Below, one piece after another: positions 21,226-33,901 of a stretch of 50,906 bases of DNA. Source of the stretch: Pelargonium nanum. Its lineage: Eukaryota; Streptophyta; Magnoliopsida; Geraniales; Geraniaceae. Under the pieces are notes generated by a model that saw nothing but the letters and a program-made list of their open reading frames with translations, was not told the DNA's origin and ran no database searches. The first letter of the stretch is position 1. Every line of letters begins with the position of its first letter. The position numbers were made by a program, and so were the translations under genes. The stretch covers positions 1-50,906 of the forward strand of contig JAYMTF010000130.1 of assembly GCA_036897485.1 (NCBI GenBank). The letters are read 5' to 3'.

Positions 21226-24200
21226 CTAATCTTTGGAAACAGAGGCCTCCTCTGTTTTACGACGCTTGAGGTCAGGCTCTTCGGCTTCGTCATGGTTAAG
21301 AGATCCATTCACTGCATCTGGACCCAAAAGAGAAACGTGCTTGCTGGTGATTTGACGACCTGCCCTAAGCTTCGGCCCCCAATGCCTTTCTGGATTTGGA
21401 AGGAAACGCGCCACCTTCTTAGCTTGTGCCTTGCTAAGGGATGCAACAGCCCGAGCAAAATTAGCCTGTCCAAAACAATGAAGGTTTAGTAAAAGTCGGC
21501 ATTGATAGGCAATTTTGGTTTCATGGCCATTAACAAGTAAAAAACAAGATAGAACCGAAAGTGAGGAGATTTAGAAAGCAACTGCCAAAATTAGACATAC
21601 GAACCTGAAGAGCTGGCTCCTTGGCAAGAATTACACTCCCTGGTAGATCTGCTGGTTGAGCTTTGACTGGATGGTTCTTGACCTACACAGAAAGCAAATG
21701 AAGAACTCAGTATTCTGTATCACAGCATTTATAAAACTCAACCAAGAACCCACTTCAAAGTAAGAAGAAAATAATGTGCATCTAATTTACAACATAGGCT
21801 AACCTACATTCATCAAAAGTTCTAGGTGAAATGAAAGTCGTGTAAACAAACAAACCTAAAATAAAACTATACGAGGGCATGTGACAACTTATCATACAGT
21901 TGAACACTCGAGAGCGAAGTAAAAGAGAAAATATCATTACCCAGCATCGCATAATGTCCCAAATGACTTCCATAGGGGCATCCGATTTCATTCCCAGCGG
22001 ATTCACATGAGTGCCAGATATGCGATATCCTGCATTGATCACGGCAGAACGGAACATTATTGCTTGGGGAGAAGTACACTTCAGTGTAGCACAGAGGTTG
22101 TGCAGGCTCAAAAACAAAGGAACATCTGGCAATTCCTGCAAACAATAAAATTATGGGAATAAGATCATCCATATAGTGAGAATCACGACACAACTTTTTG
22201 CATTTACATTGAAGCATAGGCATGCAGTCTTCATTTTTGGAACTAGTATAAAACTAATAATAAACACACCTCAGAGACTGTAGTCAATACTGCAGAAATA
22301 CGATCATAAGCAGGATAGCGGTCTTTCATAGATTTAACATCTGCTAATATGGAAGTAACCCATTCCTGATCATGGATGGGAGCAGACCATATGGGCCCTC
22401 CCATGTTAAATTTCTTCCCACAGTCACTGCACTCTTGTTTAACAGCAGGACCGAACCCAGGTAGATACCTTACACTGGTGTTCTGAAAAATAACAAATAA
22501 TTTAAATAATAAAATTATATTCCAAGTTAATCAATATAACAGAATATTTAATCAAATAACATGTGCGAGAGTTGCCTTATAAGGACATGTTATGTCTCGA
22601 CCATATGATGAACTAACTGAAGTATCTATCAATTGATACCATTATATTAGGGGCCTAAGCCTACACTACACAGACAAAATCTTCCAATAGCGACTCTCCT
22701 TGTAGGCTTGGTTGAGATTTTTTTCTCACACACATATATATAAAGAGAGGATTTTGATATAACTTGGGCTAGAATCCATATTTACAAATTCAGAAGCAAG
22801 TGGGGCTGTGACTACAGCTCTTAGTATGTATCTTTATACAATAGTATACAGCTATATATAGTATCAAATTTCCCTCATTACTTTTTTAATTCAGTAAACT
22901 TTATAATTCAAATGTCACCAAACCTTCAGTATAAAGATGAATGCAGTTAGGCAAAACCCTGAAACATCAAAAAATTCATATCTAACACAACCAACCCACA
23001 CATGGTTTCACTTAATTTAGTCCTCTGTTATTTTGCCCAAAATGGTAGAATAAACAGTGTTCAGCTCTATCTGCCAATATCAAATAATAAACACAATGAG
23101 GCATCAAGTCAGGACCCACACCTTGGAGACAGTCCGTGCAATAGGCTGAAGATGGAAAGAATCACAACCAATACACTGATAAACATATGACAGCTTAAGG
23201 GGAGTGTTTTTCATCGCACTTGCAGAGCTGCAACAGATTATTTCAGATAAATTCAATATGATAATGACATGCTACGACATTAACTATAAGATACAGCACT
23301 TGGGAAGCTAATATTTAACTTATTCAAAAAACAAAACACCTACGTGTATACGCGAACAAAAACTCGAACATAGAAGTCCATCTGAACAGATAGCACTGGA
23401 ACAATGTACCGCTTGTAGCGATTAGCATGGCTCTGCACCCATTAAGAAGAAATGAAAGATCCATCAATGGAAAAGCTAAGTAAATAAGCAAGAAAACCAA
23501 TTTTAAGAAACACTTAAACCAACAAACTCTGTTATTAATTTTGTTCTTCTAAGTTTTATTCCCTCAACTTATCCAACTTCTAAATAAAGTGTTAAGATAA
23601 CATAACATCAATAGAAGGATGGCAACTATCCGCATTCACTTGGAATGTTGTTTTCTATGCTTCAATATTGTTATCTTTTGAAGAGGGATAACTCCAGAAA
23701 AAACAGTACTAAGTACTAACAGAACATGACTGACATGTTTTCACTTCTGCTTCTAATATATGTTAAGAACTTCATCAATTTACATAAAAATTCACAGCCA
23801 TGCACACATGCAAACATTGATTTTCTAACCATGGTCAAATGGACTAGGATATATGTTACCAACCCTTTCAGGATATAATAGTTAGCTAGTTAGTTACCTC
23901 AATGCAGGCAAGAAGGATCCTCAGAGCCATTTCATGACAGTACTTCCCTTTCACTGGATAGGAACCATATCTATTTTCACAAGTTAGGAAAAATAAGTCC
24001 ACTAACCCAAATTTATATTCGATTAAAAGGGACAATACCATAGAACTTACTTAGAATAGCAAACCTCTCCATTACCCCCACAAAGCACTGCAAGATCAGT
24101 TGCAGTGCACATCAGTATGCCTCCATCAGCAACGGACTGAACCGCAGAGTCCAAGAATATGGAGGGTGAGCCATAAGGATCAAGATCAACCTGTAACAAC

Positions 24201-26299
24201 AACAAGAATACCGTTAAGAAAGGTCATTGATGCTACATAAAATTTAGGTCCAAGATAAAAAGATCATATTTGCATACCACATCAAATTCTTTAGGGTGGG
24301 TAAGCATGTGTACACGAGCATCTGTGAGAATTGATTCCACCTTTGAGCATGCAACTGAACCATTGAACTTTATATTTCTCCTACAAGCTTCAACAGATGC
24401 TGCAAACAGGCAAATAAAAAGTTGGCGCTTATCGTATATAGGAGAGGCTAGTTAAGCAACAAATGAGATGCACCTGCATTACATACAGCAAAATCCCTAA
24501 CCATTGTTGTCCTAAAAATTACCTATTCACGAGAGCAAATGTGGGTACATCAATATATCCCAGAAGATACAGCAACTATATTATTAACTACTTCAGACCC
24601 AGTTTAGACAAGATTATGCTCACAGAAAATCAGTGAACCAAAAATATTCCTAAGATAGAAAACATTGCAAAGTTTCATACTAAAAGATCAGCTAAGCACC
24701 TTTATCATTGTCAAGAGCCACAACTTGGCCAATCCCATCTACTTCACGAGCATATCTTAGAGCTCTTAAGCCAGAAGCCGACAAAGCCTGTGAACACAAA
24801 TTCATGACGAAGTATTGAAAATTAAGTAACCAAAAATCATTTAAAGAGTAACATTCAAAGCTGGAGCAAAAAGATAAACTACCAAATATACATATACACT
24901 AAATGACAAGGATAAACCTCAAGAACTCTTGGTGGCTTTAGTTCACCTCGCCCTGTGCCATCGGTAGTCTTGTCCTGTTCTTCCGAGATTCCACATGGTC
25001 CACGTTCAGGTTTCTCTTCAGAAGTTTCACATTCTCCATTAGCTTTTCCATTCTGCAGATCATGTTCATTTGGTGCATCTTTTTCAATGATAGCAGGAGT
25101 ATCCTTCACAGGTGCCTTGTGAGGTCCTCTATTTCTTTTAGACAATATTGATTCATGTTCCTGTTTTCTTTTGTTTATGAATGTCCTTAGGACTGCAATG
25201 GACATGTCCCTGTTGTTAACCTGGTTGTCACAGAAAAAGCAATCAATATACTCTTCATATGTAAGATAACCAGGAGGTATCACTAGAAAGAACAAACATC
25301 GATAAATATAAAAGTTAGTAAATTAATGATTGTTCAGACCGCAGGAGATCCATATGTTGAACTATAATAGAGGCTGGATTCACAAATCCAATGGATGAAC
25401 CTAGACAAACCCTACTTTGTTTTTTACATTTTTTTAATTCATTATACACAATTTGTGACTCCAAATTCAATTCGCAAGTCCAAGTTTCATAGATTACAAC
25501 ATTTCACAATAAAAATTAAACTTTATATCTCATGAATTATCTGTTGCTAAGGGAATCAACAAAGTACATACGAAAAGGAATGCAAGACGATGATGATATG
25601 TCTAGATTTGTGGAGATGTGGTACTTTAAACAAATTCCTTTTATTAATATATCAATACATCTGTGCATCTATATTAAAGTCCAAAACAAGCTATGAACTT
25701 CACAGCATGTTACAATTTTAAAATTTTGTAATTTTGTTAAAATATAAATGAAAGCCCATATTAGCCAGACAGGCTTGATTAATCACAGAATGCTTCTCAC
25801 TTCAAGTAAGACATTCCTAACAGGTTTTCCTTGGGTTTTATGGTCTTCACGTAGCTTCATTTGAATTTTTTTTCTTTTTAAATGACACCTACCGTAAAGC
25901 ATATGAGTTTCAAAACTACATTTCTCTGGTATTCCAAAAACCACATAGATAAAAGTCCTCAACTCATGCAATGGCCCATTATTATTGCCAATCAAAAAAT
26001 CATTTCAGACACTAACACATCGTATAATTCAATTCAAAAGACGCATTGGACACTTTATCTCAATGATAAGTAATTTCTCTACATACTAGAGTCTTCCAAA
26101 CCAAGTTTTTTTTTTTCAATTCAAATTTAACCTACTCATACTACCCTGCATCCAACATCATATATTCAAAAGACCAAAGAAACCATCAAAACTTACAATA
26201 TCAAATGCATATCTAACACAATCCCACATTAATTTCAACTCCAAAACTAACACTTCAACGAGAATTTGAAAAAGAAAACAAGAAATTGACGATTTTGGC

Positions 26300-26349
<50 letters not shown>

Positions 26350-26433
26350 AGCCTCCCCTTCCTTGATAATGGTGTAATCATTGAGATCCATTTCCATTGA
26401 ATCTTCCTTTGCATTCGATAACATGCTACGCAC
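21226..26433 (-). CDS. TRM1: tRNA (guanine26-N2)-dimethyltransferase, TRM1
   Basis: Twelve exons on the minus strand (26302-26433, 24918-25220, 24700-24787, 24278-24399, 24051-24190, 23898-23970, 23344-23432, 23122-23227, 22270-22482, 21941-22135, 21605-21682, 21226-21465) give 592 residues with every phase intact. TRM1 transfers two methyl groups from SAM to G26 of tRNAs. Seen: the start block [34 protein letters not shown], a charged insert, the SAM-binding [15 protein letters not shown] (from residue 147), [17 protein letters not shown] with catalytic DPYG (219-222), [33 protein letters not shown] split over two exons, a four-Cys region (CIGC and CSDC), and a basic C-terminus DLKRRKTEE usable as a nuclear signal. 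The first Met is uncertain: Met codons 1, 4, 13 and 15 all precede the conserved block. Confidence 0.95.
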
Positions 26434-27620
26434 CTCCTCTTCGTCTGGTGCTTCTCTTCTAATACTGCTTGTAGCTCTCAGTTCTCAGTTCAGATTGAGA
26501 ACAGAGACTGAAAATAAGGAGCTTGCTGTTGATTATGGCTGTTATTGATGACGTCGATGAGAACTGGAGGTTAGTGGCAGTTTTAGAAGAAGAGTTCGTG
26601 CAGAGCAAACCAACGAAAATACGAAAAGAAGAGGTTTTTATTATGTTGTGTGCACTACAGCATCTTTTGGGGAAACCCTATCTTTGCACTGCTACTATAT
26701 TTGGGGAATTATTTTAAACCCTAGCGGGTGCACGTTAGAATATCCTTGCACTTTCCCGCTAATGTGCACCGGAGGTTTTTGAGTTTTCCAAATTATTTAC
26801 CATTTATTAATATTAATTAAGGAAATATTTCCCAATTCATTACATATCTTTGCTAAAATTTCAAATTTATTAAAAGATTTTATTTTGTCGTGTTTAGTCG
26901 CATGGATATAAGAATAGATTTGATTTCGAAATCTATTATATTGTCTTGTTCATTTTTTGATGACAACGATTGATTGAATTTTTGAAATTTATTAGGTAAT
27001 TTATAGGTCCTAAAATTTGCATATATATCACATTCACGGTTTTCGCTCGCCTTCCCTGTTTCTGGTCAGACAATAACGTTTTCCTCAGGTCCCGAATTAA
27101 GACACTGTCTACAATTTTCAATTATTTTCGGAAATGTGCCCTCATATAAATTTTATATTGTTTTTCAACTAATTCAGGTTGATCCAACAACGCTTCACAA
27201 AATTTATCATTATGTCTCATTAAGCTACAAAGGAAGCAATGTTTGAACCCGGGATAGTTTTTTGCCAGATAACATAACACCTTAGTAAAATTTGACTCAT
27301 ATTCGTCTCAATGAAATAGTGAAAGCGGAGTGACCTGTCGCAATGTTTAAGTAACTGGACTGGCTTGTTGAAACGAGACCCGGTGGCATTCTCGATCCGG
27401 TCTTAATATGACACGGAAAATGAGTCAAACCGGTGGCTAATTTGATTTGACTGTACAGACCCATTTTGTAGATTTATTTTGGGCCTTAGCTATAAATAGT
27501 TCATTGTTGGGCTGTATTTTAATGAAAATGGGCTCAAAGATAGCCTAGTAATGTAAGTAATTGAAAATTGATGATTGGGCCACTGAACAAATAATGAAAA
27601 TAAACATAGATAGGCCCATT

Positions 27621-27656
27621 AATAATAATAATAATAATAATAACAACAATAATAAA
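27621..27656. repeat. AAT microsatellite
   Basis: A run of about eight AAT units followed by imperfect AAC/AAT units. It is simple-sequence DNA and likely polymorphic in length. Confidence 0.85.
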
Positions 27657-29444
27657 AACAACTACTGGTACATCTTCCACTGCCATTAACAAAAAAATTA
27701 GATCTTTAAATCTGTACTTTCTTTCTTCAAGAATCCAAACAATTATTGATTGTTGAATAAAATTGAAGAAGGAGAAGAGCATTTTAATTGTTCCTTATTA
27801 TAACAATTTATTGACAAAATTTATAACAATTTATTGAAGGGAGTAACCCGTCAACCGATCTGGTAACTTGACGGGTTTGATGCCCGATCCGATTTTTAAA
27901 ACATTTGCATGATATATCTAAACTTTGAAAAAAGTGTCCAAACATATTTGACGACTTATACTACGCCAATTTTGTAAAGTGAGTATATGAACATCACTAA
28001 GAGGAAATTTTAGTACCTATAAGAGCGCTTGCGTCCGATCCCTGCTCAACACACCTGTGGGGAGAGGTGAAGTCTTTAACTGTGAACAAACCTCGAATGA
28101 GGTTTAATCTATGTGTGGTAAAACGGCTTAAAGGTGTCAACCGCGAGTGTGCGGATCCGCTCAGACACCCTTTGGTATAAACCGTGGAAATAGCCTTAGC
28201 CTAAACGAAAACGTGGCCTATAATACATTCCATTGTTGGATACATCTAGAAGCTTACCATCCATTATATGAAAAATCTCATGAAGACTGATCAGCTCCAA
28301 CACTTGAGTACACAATTGACGGCTCTCAACAAATGTGCATGCGAATTTGTGTTTTGTGGCATTGGATTCAATAACAATCCCACTCCACAAATTGGCTTGT
28401 GAACCATCAAATCCAAGCATTTTCGTACGTACTTGTGATCTCTGCACCAAATTTAACAAGATCCTCCAGTATCTTTCAAGCTGTTTATTTTAATGAATTA
28501 CGTGTACAAAACAAGGACATGGCTTTAATTTAAAATTACAAAAATCATGACCCAACATTCCAAAAATGCTACACACCAAACAAAATAAGGCCACATATAG
28601 GCTTGCTGACTCATGACCTCTCCCATTTTCAAATCATCAAATACCCCAAATGGCATTCTAGAAGATTCTTTGTGCTTATAATTCTATAATTAAAACATCA
28701 TTAATTAAATAATACTATGTTTTGTTAATCAACAAAGCTTGTCCGTCCCAACAAATGTTCCAAAACCATTGGAGCAAAAGCTGCTTTCACCAGAAACATC
28801 AATTGCCCACTAGCTTTTCCGGAGACAACAAGATTATCATCTCTTTTTTTAGCTTATAATTATTATCCAACATGTACGGTCAAGCCTAGCCAACTAGCCA
28901 AGAGCCAATTTCGTTTGACCATCCATGTCATGACATGATCAGGTCGTGTTGGTGTCAAACCCGTTTAACCCACCAAAACTTTCACCACGACCGTGAACAC
29001 GCATTCACACCCCTCGACCACCGTCATGACCTGCTTGTCACCAATCATTTATTACAGTAACGTAAACATATGTTTTTGTCTTAATTAGTTAAAGATACAT
29101 ATAATCCAATGCATTTCAGTGTTAAAATTGCGGTTAAAAATCAAAAGAACTGAACAGTTGAATTGAATTTTGTTAGTTTATCAAATTCAAAGTTGGGTTT
29201 AAATTTTAAATACATTTCAATGCATTTAAATATACAAACATCGAATCTGCTATTTTTTCTCAATGCTTTACAGCACTAATTGGATTTTTATATCTCGGAA
29301 GTTTCCAAATGAAGCCAGCAAAACGTTTATACAGGAACTTGATCCAAGAGTTCATGATTGATCATGCACTTATGAGATCATCAAAGATACTATATTAATT
29401 TATTTCAAGAAAACAAGGAAGTGACTAAATGTGGATATATGATC

Positions 29445-29452
29445 TATATAAA
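29445..29452 (+). promoter_or_regulatory. Probable TATA box of the MYB gene
   Basis: TATATAAA lies 69 bp before the ATG at 29514, a typical core-promoter position with a short leader. Confidence 0.6.
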
Positions 29453-29513
29453 GCAACAAATATTGGGCAATATTAAGTGTCAGACAATTTGGAGACAACA
29501 TAAGTGAAAGTAA

Positions 29514-30640
29514 ATGATGGGTTGGGGTGTTCCTGAAGAGGGTTGGAGGAAGGGTCCTTGGACTCCAGAGGAGGACAAGCTTCTTCATCAATATGTCAAC
29601 CTTCATGGGGATGGAAAATGGAGCTCTGTTGCCAAATCTACAGGTACAATTTATTGTAATTAATTAACAGTTTCATGCATGCACTACCTAGCTATCTCTA
29701 GATCCTTAATTTGGTTTCTATTTGTGTGTTAAGGTTTGAAGAGGAGTGGCAAGAGCTGCAGGCTTAGGTGGGTGAATTACCTAAGGCCTGGTCTCAAGAG
29801 AGGCCAAATCACACCTCAAGAAGAAGCTATCATTGTTGAATTGCATTCACTTTGGGGAAACAAGTAATGTTTCTTCAAATTCATCTTTCTCTATCTCTCT
29901 CTTCAATATATGCATCTTATTATACTGAGATTCAGCTAAAGAGTTATTGGTTGAGATTCAGTCAATACGGGAGGAAAATGGATCGGGCAGGTGCTTTGAG
30001 TTTCATATCCTCGTTAATTTGGCTGAGTCTTAGACCACAACTCTTTGGTTGATATTTTTGTTCTTTTATGAGAGCAAAGAGTCTCAGCCAAGACATGAAG
30101 GAAATGGACCGGGAGAACACCCCGTGTTCACAAATTCATTAGGAGTGTTATATCGTGAGATGTCATGTTCTCATTATTATTTTTATCTCTTGTGCTAAAT
30201 GTTTTTAAAAACTACACAGGTGGTCCACAATAGCGCAATACTTGCCGGGAAGAACAGACAATGAGATAAAGAACTACTGGCGAACACATTTCAAGAAGAA
30301 AGAAAAATGCAGCCAGGCTCAGAAGGAAAGGCGAAAGGAGTACCAAATGCTGAAACAAAAACAGAAACAAGACGATACAACGAAAATGGCGATGAAGATG
30401 TGCGAGGATCATGATCGTGCGGGTGTGGAGGCTTCGTCCAGCAACGAAAAGAACGATGCGACGGGAGAAGAGAACAACATGGTATTCATGTATCAAAGTA
30501 ATTATGAGCCGAGCTCTCCTGTGATGTCTCAGTGTCAGGAAATGGATGTGGTTGCATATTCTTGGCCAGAGTCCTTTGTGGGAGAGGAAGGGCTGTGGGA
30601 TGGGCTGTGGAACCTTGATGATTCATGGCCATTGCATTAA
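29514..30640 (+). CDS. R2R3-MYB transcription factor, MYB27-like
   Basis: Three exons (29514-29643, 29734-29863, 30220-30640) encode 226 residues, with both introns at the usual R2R3-MYB positions. Repeat R2 (about 13-64) has [40 protein letters not shown] and [11 protein letters not shown]. Repeat R3 (about 65-115) has [34 protein letters not shown] and [15 protein letters not shown]. The bHLH-interaction motif of anthocyanin-type MYBs is not present. The tail is acidic and ends in [18 protein letters not shown], whose DGLWNLDD core I associate with MYB27-like proteins and which looks like an activation segment. The protein is a nuclear DNA-binding regulator with unknown targets. The family is certain; the subgroup is less so. 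ATG codons 1 and 2 are adjacent and either could start. Confidence 0.93.
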
Positions 30641-31190
30641 TATTTAAATTCAGTCACCATTTTGTTTTTCTGATGGTGCTAGTAAATTAGTTGTGCAATG
30701 TTGGAGAGGAATATTTAAAACCTCTTATGTGGACAACACATTGTTCCAATACAGAATTGCACCTTCCACCTCCAATTGTGGGCTTCAAGAGAGTGGATTA
30801 GAGTTTTCTAATATTTGCTCTTTTGTCACAAAACTGTCCACAAATGAGAAAGACAATTCTAGTCATGTTCATGTTTATTCTACAAGCTCGCATACGATCT
30901 GACAATAACATTTAAAGATCGACAAATGATATATGAATGTTTGGGAAGACCGACATAAGCAGCTGCCTATGAAAGATAAGAAACTTGTTGAAAGACATTT
31001 ACACAATTAAATTTGAAATATATATGTATTTTTTTTATAAAAAAAAATTGGTTGAACCAGTCAATGAGTTTGACCAGATCAGACTGAATTTGACCAGACC
31101 CAAAAAAGGCTTATAGTTGGTGGGTTCAGTCCAGAAAGATGAAAAAGATAAGATTTTGGTTGCAACAGCAACAGTATCAGAGAAAAATAG
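30641..31190. other. Intergenic between MYB and the DnaJ-type zinc-finger gene
   Basis: About 550 bp holding the MYB 3' UTR and the next promoter. The words TTTGACCAG/TTGACCAG repeat near 31065-31100. No gene is seen. Confidence 0.55.
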
Positions 31191-32554
31191 ATGGATAACA
31201 TCACAGCAAGCGAAATTGCAGGACTTGGGGTGGGCACCCTCCTCCTTTGCGCCACCTTTGCTGCTCCTAAATTTGATTCTCTCATTTCTTCTTCCCAGAG
31301 AAGGTTACTTCTTTTTCCTTTTTCCTCTGCAACTTCCTCCATTTCTGCTCCATCATATTTCTTCACTTGATTGTCTGAATCTCATGATTAAAAGAACCTT
31401 AATTTAGTCTATAGTGATTATATATCTGCTGATTTGACTGCTTGCAATATACTTTGATGTTTTGATTCTAAGACGACCCATCTCAAAATCTCATCTTGGG
31501 ACTCCAGTTTTTATCAAAATTGTTTATGTTGTGATGTTAAGACCTAGCTCTATGTGTTCAGATGTTCAAAAGAGCTGTTTGTTCTCATTTTCAGAATCAG
31601 ATATCATATCATGAATGTTAATTTCAGTGCTTGCAAGTGAATTCTCTGCATTGCCACTTTTTCCCCAATTTTAATATGCATTTGAGTTGTGAGTCTCTAC
31701 ATTGGGCAGAGAAAATCATTTCCATTGTGTTAAAAAGCGTTGCATTGAGTGAAGGCACTTAACTATAGCTTGTGTTCAATACAAAAATTTATCTCGTTGA
31801 AATGTTCCTCAGCAGAGATTATCTTTAATTTAGTCTATAGTGATTATATATCTGCTGATTTGAATGCTTACAATATACTTTCGTGTTTTGATTTTAAAGA
31901 CAAACCATCTCAAAATCTCATCTTGGAACTACATTTTTTATCAAAATTGTTTATGTTGTGATGTTAAGACCTAGCTCTATGTGTTCAGATGTTCAAAATA
32001 GCTGCTTGTTCCCATTTTCAGAATCAGATATCATATCATGAATGTGAATTTCAGTGCTTGCAAGTGAATTCTCTGCATTGCCACATTTTCCCAATTTTGA
32101 TATGCATTGAGTGAAGGCACTTAACTATAGCTTGTGTTCACTACAAAAATTAATCTCGTTGAAATGTTATTCTTATATAAGCTTGAATGTATCGTGTTCC
32201 TAATGTTGTCAACCAATAGTTGAAATGTTAGATTTTGTTCCTTTGGAGATGTTGGTAAGCAATGAGTTGTGTGTTTGCATTCCGAATCTCAAATATGAAC
32301 ATGTATGTGCAACTCCATGAATATGCAGTTCCTTGGATATGTGCAAGAGATGTGGCAACCTGAGGATGATAGCGTGTTCAAATTGTAAAGGAGCGGGTTC
32401 TGTGAAAGAAGGTGGGATCTTCAGTTTTAACTTCTTAGATGATATGTATCAATCCTTAGGTGGTGCTGCTGAATCGAATGTGAAATCTGTTGCATGCACA
32501 AAGTGTCGAGCTAGAGGTCACTTTTCCTGCCCTGATTGCTCTAAAGTACCATAA
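31191..32554 (+). CDS. Small DnaJ-type cysteine-rich zinc-finger protein
   Basis: Two exons (31191-31303 and 32329-32554) encode 112 residues. The N-terminus MDNITASEIAGLGVGTLLLC runs into ATFAAPKFDSLISSSQR, a hydrophobic segment of about 17 residues that could span or anchor in a membrane or be part of an organelle-targeting region. The C-terminal part carries four CxxC knuckles: CKRC (43-46), CSNCKGAG (54-61), CTKCRARG (94-101) and CPDC (105-108). These resemble the zinc-binding domain of DnaJ but without the J domain, as in BSD2-like proteins. A spacer (FNFLDDMYQSLGGAAES) lies between the pairs. I recognise the plant family by its conserved MDNITASE start and SLDMCKRCGNL block but know no established function; a thiol or folding-helper role is only a guess. 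The single intron is about 1 kb and contains a tandem duplication. Confidence 0.85.
31399..32168 (+). repeat. Direct duplication inside the intron of the DnaJ-type gene
   Basis: Copy 1 (31399-31806) and copy 2 (31825-32168) start 426 bp apart and share long near-identical blocks, for example the stretch that includes gttatgttgtgatgttaaga and the one that includes ctatgtgttcagatgttcaa. Copy 2 lacks about 65 bp present in copy 1 around 31685-31745. The missing part lies between short repeats (tgcatttgag and tgcattgag), as expected for a slippage deletion. An 18-bp spacer separates the copies. Confidence 0.88.
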
Positions 32555-33901
32555 TCCATAAGGTTTAGTATATTGTTATGGCCCTAGTCATTGTATGTTA
32601 TTGAATCCATGGAAATTTAGTCTGATAGAGCTTTGTTTGCATGTTTTCTGAAAGTACAGATATATTATATTGTATTTCTACTGAGGCATATAGTAGATCT
32701 CAAGAATTGCTGAGTTGCAACTTAGATATCCTAAGTAGTTTTTAAGAATAACAAGTAATGTGTATGATTCTTATAACTTAATATAATCATAGTTCCGTAC
32801 TCGAGTTGTGTTATGAAGTGGTTCGTTCAAATAAATTGATGTAATATATCAAATTCGTTTAACTTGATGACATAGCCAAGAATCGATGAAGAAATCAAAT
32901 TACGTTGTATGAACATGACAGTTTATAACTCATGTTCATCTTGGATAAACTTGGGAGTGGATCGTGTTGAAAATTTAGTATTACGTTGTTAAATAAGTCT
33001 ATTTGATTCTGTTCCGATTGTTAAACGGGTTAAATTACTTAAACGTATTTATAAGCGGATTGACATGACATGACTAATACGTCTAAATAATGAATTTAAA
33101 ATTAATCGACACATTTAAATAGACGTGTTGATGTTGACCCACCACGACCCGATGTATTTGACCCAATTTTAATTTATGAGTAATTATTTACATGAATATA
33201 TGAAAAGATATATTTACATCCTTAAATGGGCAAATTAATAAATGAATTACAGTCTCATTTATGACTCATCTAATTAAAAGAGTTCGACACAAACACGTTC
33301 TGCCAACACGACTTCAATTAAAGTGAACCCAAACCAACTCAAATTCATGTTATGTCATAGGTCATGACTTAAATTGTTGGGCCTAGTAAAACTTGTCACC
33401 ATATTTTATAACGGGTTTAAGCGTTCGACTGTGAAGCAATGAAGCTGGAACCCTGTATGCAACAGATAATATAAACACTGAAAAAATGTACTGTGTATGA
33501 AGTTGAATGGAGCTGCAATAGCATACACAAGACAACATTTTAATTTTTGAACAAGCAATATGCCACTAAATACTTTGTTGAATTTTAAACAAAGCAAGCA
33601 ATAATGCCATTGTTTCCCATTGTCACCTGCCCCTTCAAACCTTGTCCCTCTGCAAAGCTTAATGCCACTTTCTGGAATGCACAGCATTTTTTTTAACAGA
33701 AAAGACTGATTTTACTGAGGTTGTCCTTACAGCAATACGTTGCGCAGAACTTAAAATTTCTTTTTTTCAATATTTACTATCGTAGACACACTTTAACCTG
33801 TGGTATTCACAAGGAATCTACAACTTCTCTTCGTGGCTTTCTTTCTGCCTGATGTTGGCTTCATCCACGACGCAAACCTTTCAGTAGTAGTAGTAGTAGG
33901 A
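32555..33901. other. Intergenic/3' UTR region before the leftward RING gene
   Basis: This stretch lies between two converging genes. The part near 33420-33900 is probably the 3' UTR of the RING gene and contains a TAG microsatellite at about 33885-33899. The part near 32990-33170 is another island with gttaaacgggtt, gacatgacatg and gacccaccacgaccc words, resembling degenerate transposon DNA. Confidence 0.5.

Larger units (their letters stand above)
26434..29513. other. 3.1-kb intergenic region between TRM1 and MYB
   Basis: Holds the TRM1 promoter on the left and the MYB promoter on the right. In between are an AAT microsatellite (27621-27656), several islands rich in ACCCG/CGGGT words (about 27360-27430, 27840-27900, 28940-29040), and an unexplained GC-richer block at 28010-28460. 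Those patches look like decayed repeat DNA. I could support no gene. Confidence 0.5.

Noticed and set aside
26523..26717. 64-codon plus-strand frame next to the TRM1 start
   Set aside because: No family match. It lies in the TRM1 promoter and leader, and I see no splice-linked coding sequence beyond it.
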